A DNA stretch of 38,162 nt from positions 1 through 38,162 of IMG/VR virus record IMGVR_UViG_3300047299_000161; one strand, written 5' to 3'. The translations under genes and the position numbers were made by a program. The notes beneath the pieces were generated by a model. The model saw nothing but the letters and a program-made list of their open reading frames with translations. It searched no databases and was not told the origin of the DNA. Source of the stretch: a virus. This document shows, piece after piece, positions 37,268 through 38,162 of the stretch. How positions within the stretch are numbered: the stretch's first letter is position 1; the number at the start of each line of letters is the position of its first letter.

Positions 37268-38162
37268 TTCTTTGTTATATATGTGTTGTTAATAATCAAT
37301 GCATCCATATCACAATCTAAAAATCTTTCAATCGCTTGATATGGTGTCATTGTTATTGTTTGGTCTTTGAAATTAAACGATGTATTTAAGCAAATTGGGT
37401 AACCTGAAAGTTCTCCAAGCTTTTTCAATAACTTATAATATTTATCATTTTGAAATTGCGTCACCGTTTGAACTCTAGCAGTGCCATCAATATGAGTAAT
37501 TGCGGGCATATTCTCATCTCTCACTGTGGTAATCTGATTCATATATGGAACAGCTTCTTTCAAGTTAAAGAATTTATTTGCATCTTCAGCAACACAACTT
37601 GGTGCAAATGGTCTAAAGCCTTCTCTCTTTTTAATAACTTTATTTAAGCGATCTTTCGTGGTCGATCCCAGTGGAGAGGCCAAGATAGATCTATTTCCCA
37701 GAGCACGTGCTCCAAATTCCATAGCTCCTTGAAACCAGCCAATTACTGCACCACCATTAATTGCATCAGCCGCATATTCTATCGTTTCATGTTCTTCCAA
37801 ATGTTTCCAGCTGATTCTATCATAAAATTGAATTAAATCTGGATATAAATCTGCGTTGTCATAATTAGGTCCAAGATATGGAGTAACTTCTACCATCTTT
37901 TCATTAGTAGCAAGGCATGCGCCGATTGCAGAACCAGAATCTGACGGAGAAAATGGAATCCAAACTGAATCAAAGTATTCGTACGCCAATGTATTTGCAA
38001 CTCCATTATAAGCGCAACCTCCACCTAAACACAGCTGTTTAACTCCATACGTTGCATTCCAAGCTGTAGAAACTATATGTCTAAAAACTCTTTCATATAC
38101 TTTTTGAATTGCAAGAGCCAGGTCGATGTATTCCGGACTCATTTCCATATCTTTAGTTCTAG
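37264..38162 (-). CDS. Carbamoyltransferase (NodU/CmcH family), C-terminal part, cut by window end
   Basis: The frame stays open past the first visible ATG (38148) to the window edge, so the N-terminal part lies outside. Visible motifs: LCLGGGCAYNGVANTLAYE, PFSPSDSGSAIGA, FQGAMEFGARALGNRSILASP and REGFRPFAPSC, followed by the C-terminal ICLNTSFNFKDQ...TPYQAIERF, all typical of NodU/CmcH/TobZ O-carbamoyltransferases. These move a carbamoyl group from carbamoyl phosphate to a sugar or antibiotic hydroxyl via carbamoyl-AMP. It fits sugar decoration by this glycan cassette. Confidence 0.93.
   Translation of the reverse strand, partial: RTKDMEMSPEYIDLALAIQKVYERVFRHIVSTAWNATYGVKQLCLGGGCAYNGVANTLAYEYFDSVWIPFSPSDSGSAIGACLATNEKMVEVTPYLGPNYDNADLYPDLIQFYDRISWKHLEEHETIEYAADAINGGAVIGWFQGAMEFGARALGNRSILASPLGSTTKDRLNKVIKKREGFRPFAPSCVAEDANKFFNLKEAVPYMNQITTVRDENMPAITHIDGTARVQTVTQFQNDKYYKLLKKLGELSGYPICLNTSFNFKDQTITMTPYQAIERFLDCDMDALIINNTYITKK

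Noticed and set aside
1-38162. CRISPR array or insertion sequence
   Set aside because: No regularly spaced repeats and no transposase-like protein or terminal inverted repeats were seen.

Overview
The window looks like an accessory-rich stretch of a large, AT-rich tailed-phage genome. Every protein gene I accept and every tRNA lies on the minus strand. Genes are tightly packed, with many ATGA and TAATG stop/start overlaps. The supporting features are a tRNA cluster, thymidylate synthase, guanylate kinase, a dNMP phosphatase, a DUF1660-like phage protein, NAMPT and PRPP-synthetase homologues, an RNA ligase and free-standing nucleases. No capsid, terminase or polymerase gene is visible, so 'phage' is inferred from gene content. 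The repeated promoter has a TATATTTAC box close to the Bacteroidetes -7 element (TAnnTTTG), and Shine-Dalgarno sequences are weak or absent, so a Bacteroidetes (flavobacterial-type) host is likely. Layout by region (transcription runs right to left): 1-2200 is a tRNA/ncRNA cluster with Lys, Gly, Phe, Cys, Leu(UAG) and Pro tRNAs, a tRNA with a CUA (amber) anticodon, and two tRNA-like genes with intact acceptor and T arms but abnormal anticodon regions. 2200-14900 holds nucleotide metabolism (5'-nucleotidase, guanylate kinase, ThyA), sugar-nucleotide and glycan genes (epimerase, UDP-glucose dehydrogenase, UDP-galactopyranose-mutase-like flavoprotein, cytidylyltransferase, GT2, GT25, SGNH hydrolase) and small membrane proteins. 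14950-16110 has a homing-type endonuclease next to a tRNA-Arg(UCU) interrupted in its anticodon loop by a 203-nt group I intron, then a structured RNA and tRNA-Leu(UAA). 16188-30032 is the accessory core: an RNA-repair set (2H phosphoesterase, DRB0094-type RNA ligase, P-loop kinase, metallophosphoesterase), NAMPT and PRPP-synthetase homologues plus a macrodomain protein (NAD/ADP-ribose metabolism), nucleases, YqeY and many small genes. 30120-31893 has a Ro60-like (DUF2828/TROVE plus vWA) gene followed by a gene-free, apparently structured RNA locus. 31950-38162 is a second glycan cassette: a duplicated GT-A-like pair, another transferase-like gene, an SGNH hydrolase, a 2OG-oxygenase-like protein and a carbamoyltransferase cut by the window end. 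Nine near-identical promoter elements (TCGYGGGAATTGG block plus TATATTTAC) head the transcription units for the tRNAs, RNA ligase, phosphoesterase/kinase, NAMPT, PRPP synthetase and others. The RNA-repair, NAD-restoration and tRNA functions are therefore probably expressed together, which would suit a counter-defence programme against tRNA-cleaving and NAD-depleting immunity (inference). The most striking features are the intron-bearing tRNA-Arg, the amber-decoding tRNA in a genome that still uses TAG stops, the Ro-like protein with candidate partner RNAs and tRNA mimics, and the possible NARP1-like NAD pathway.
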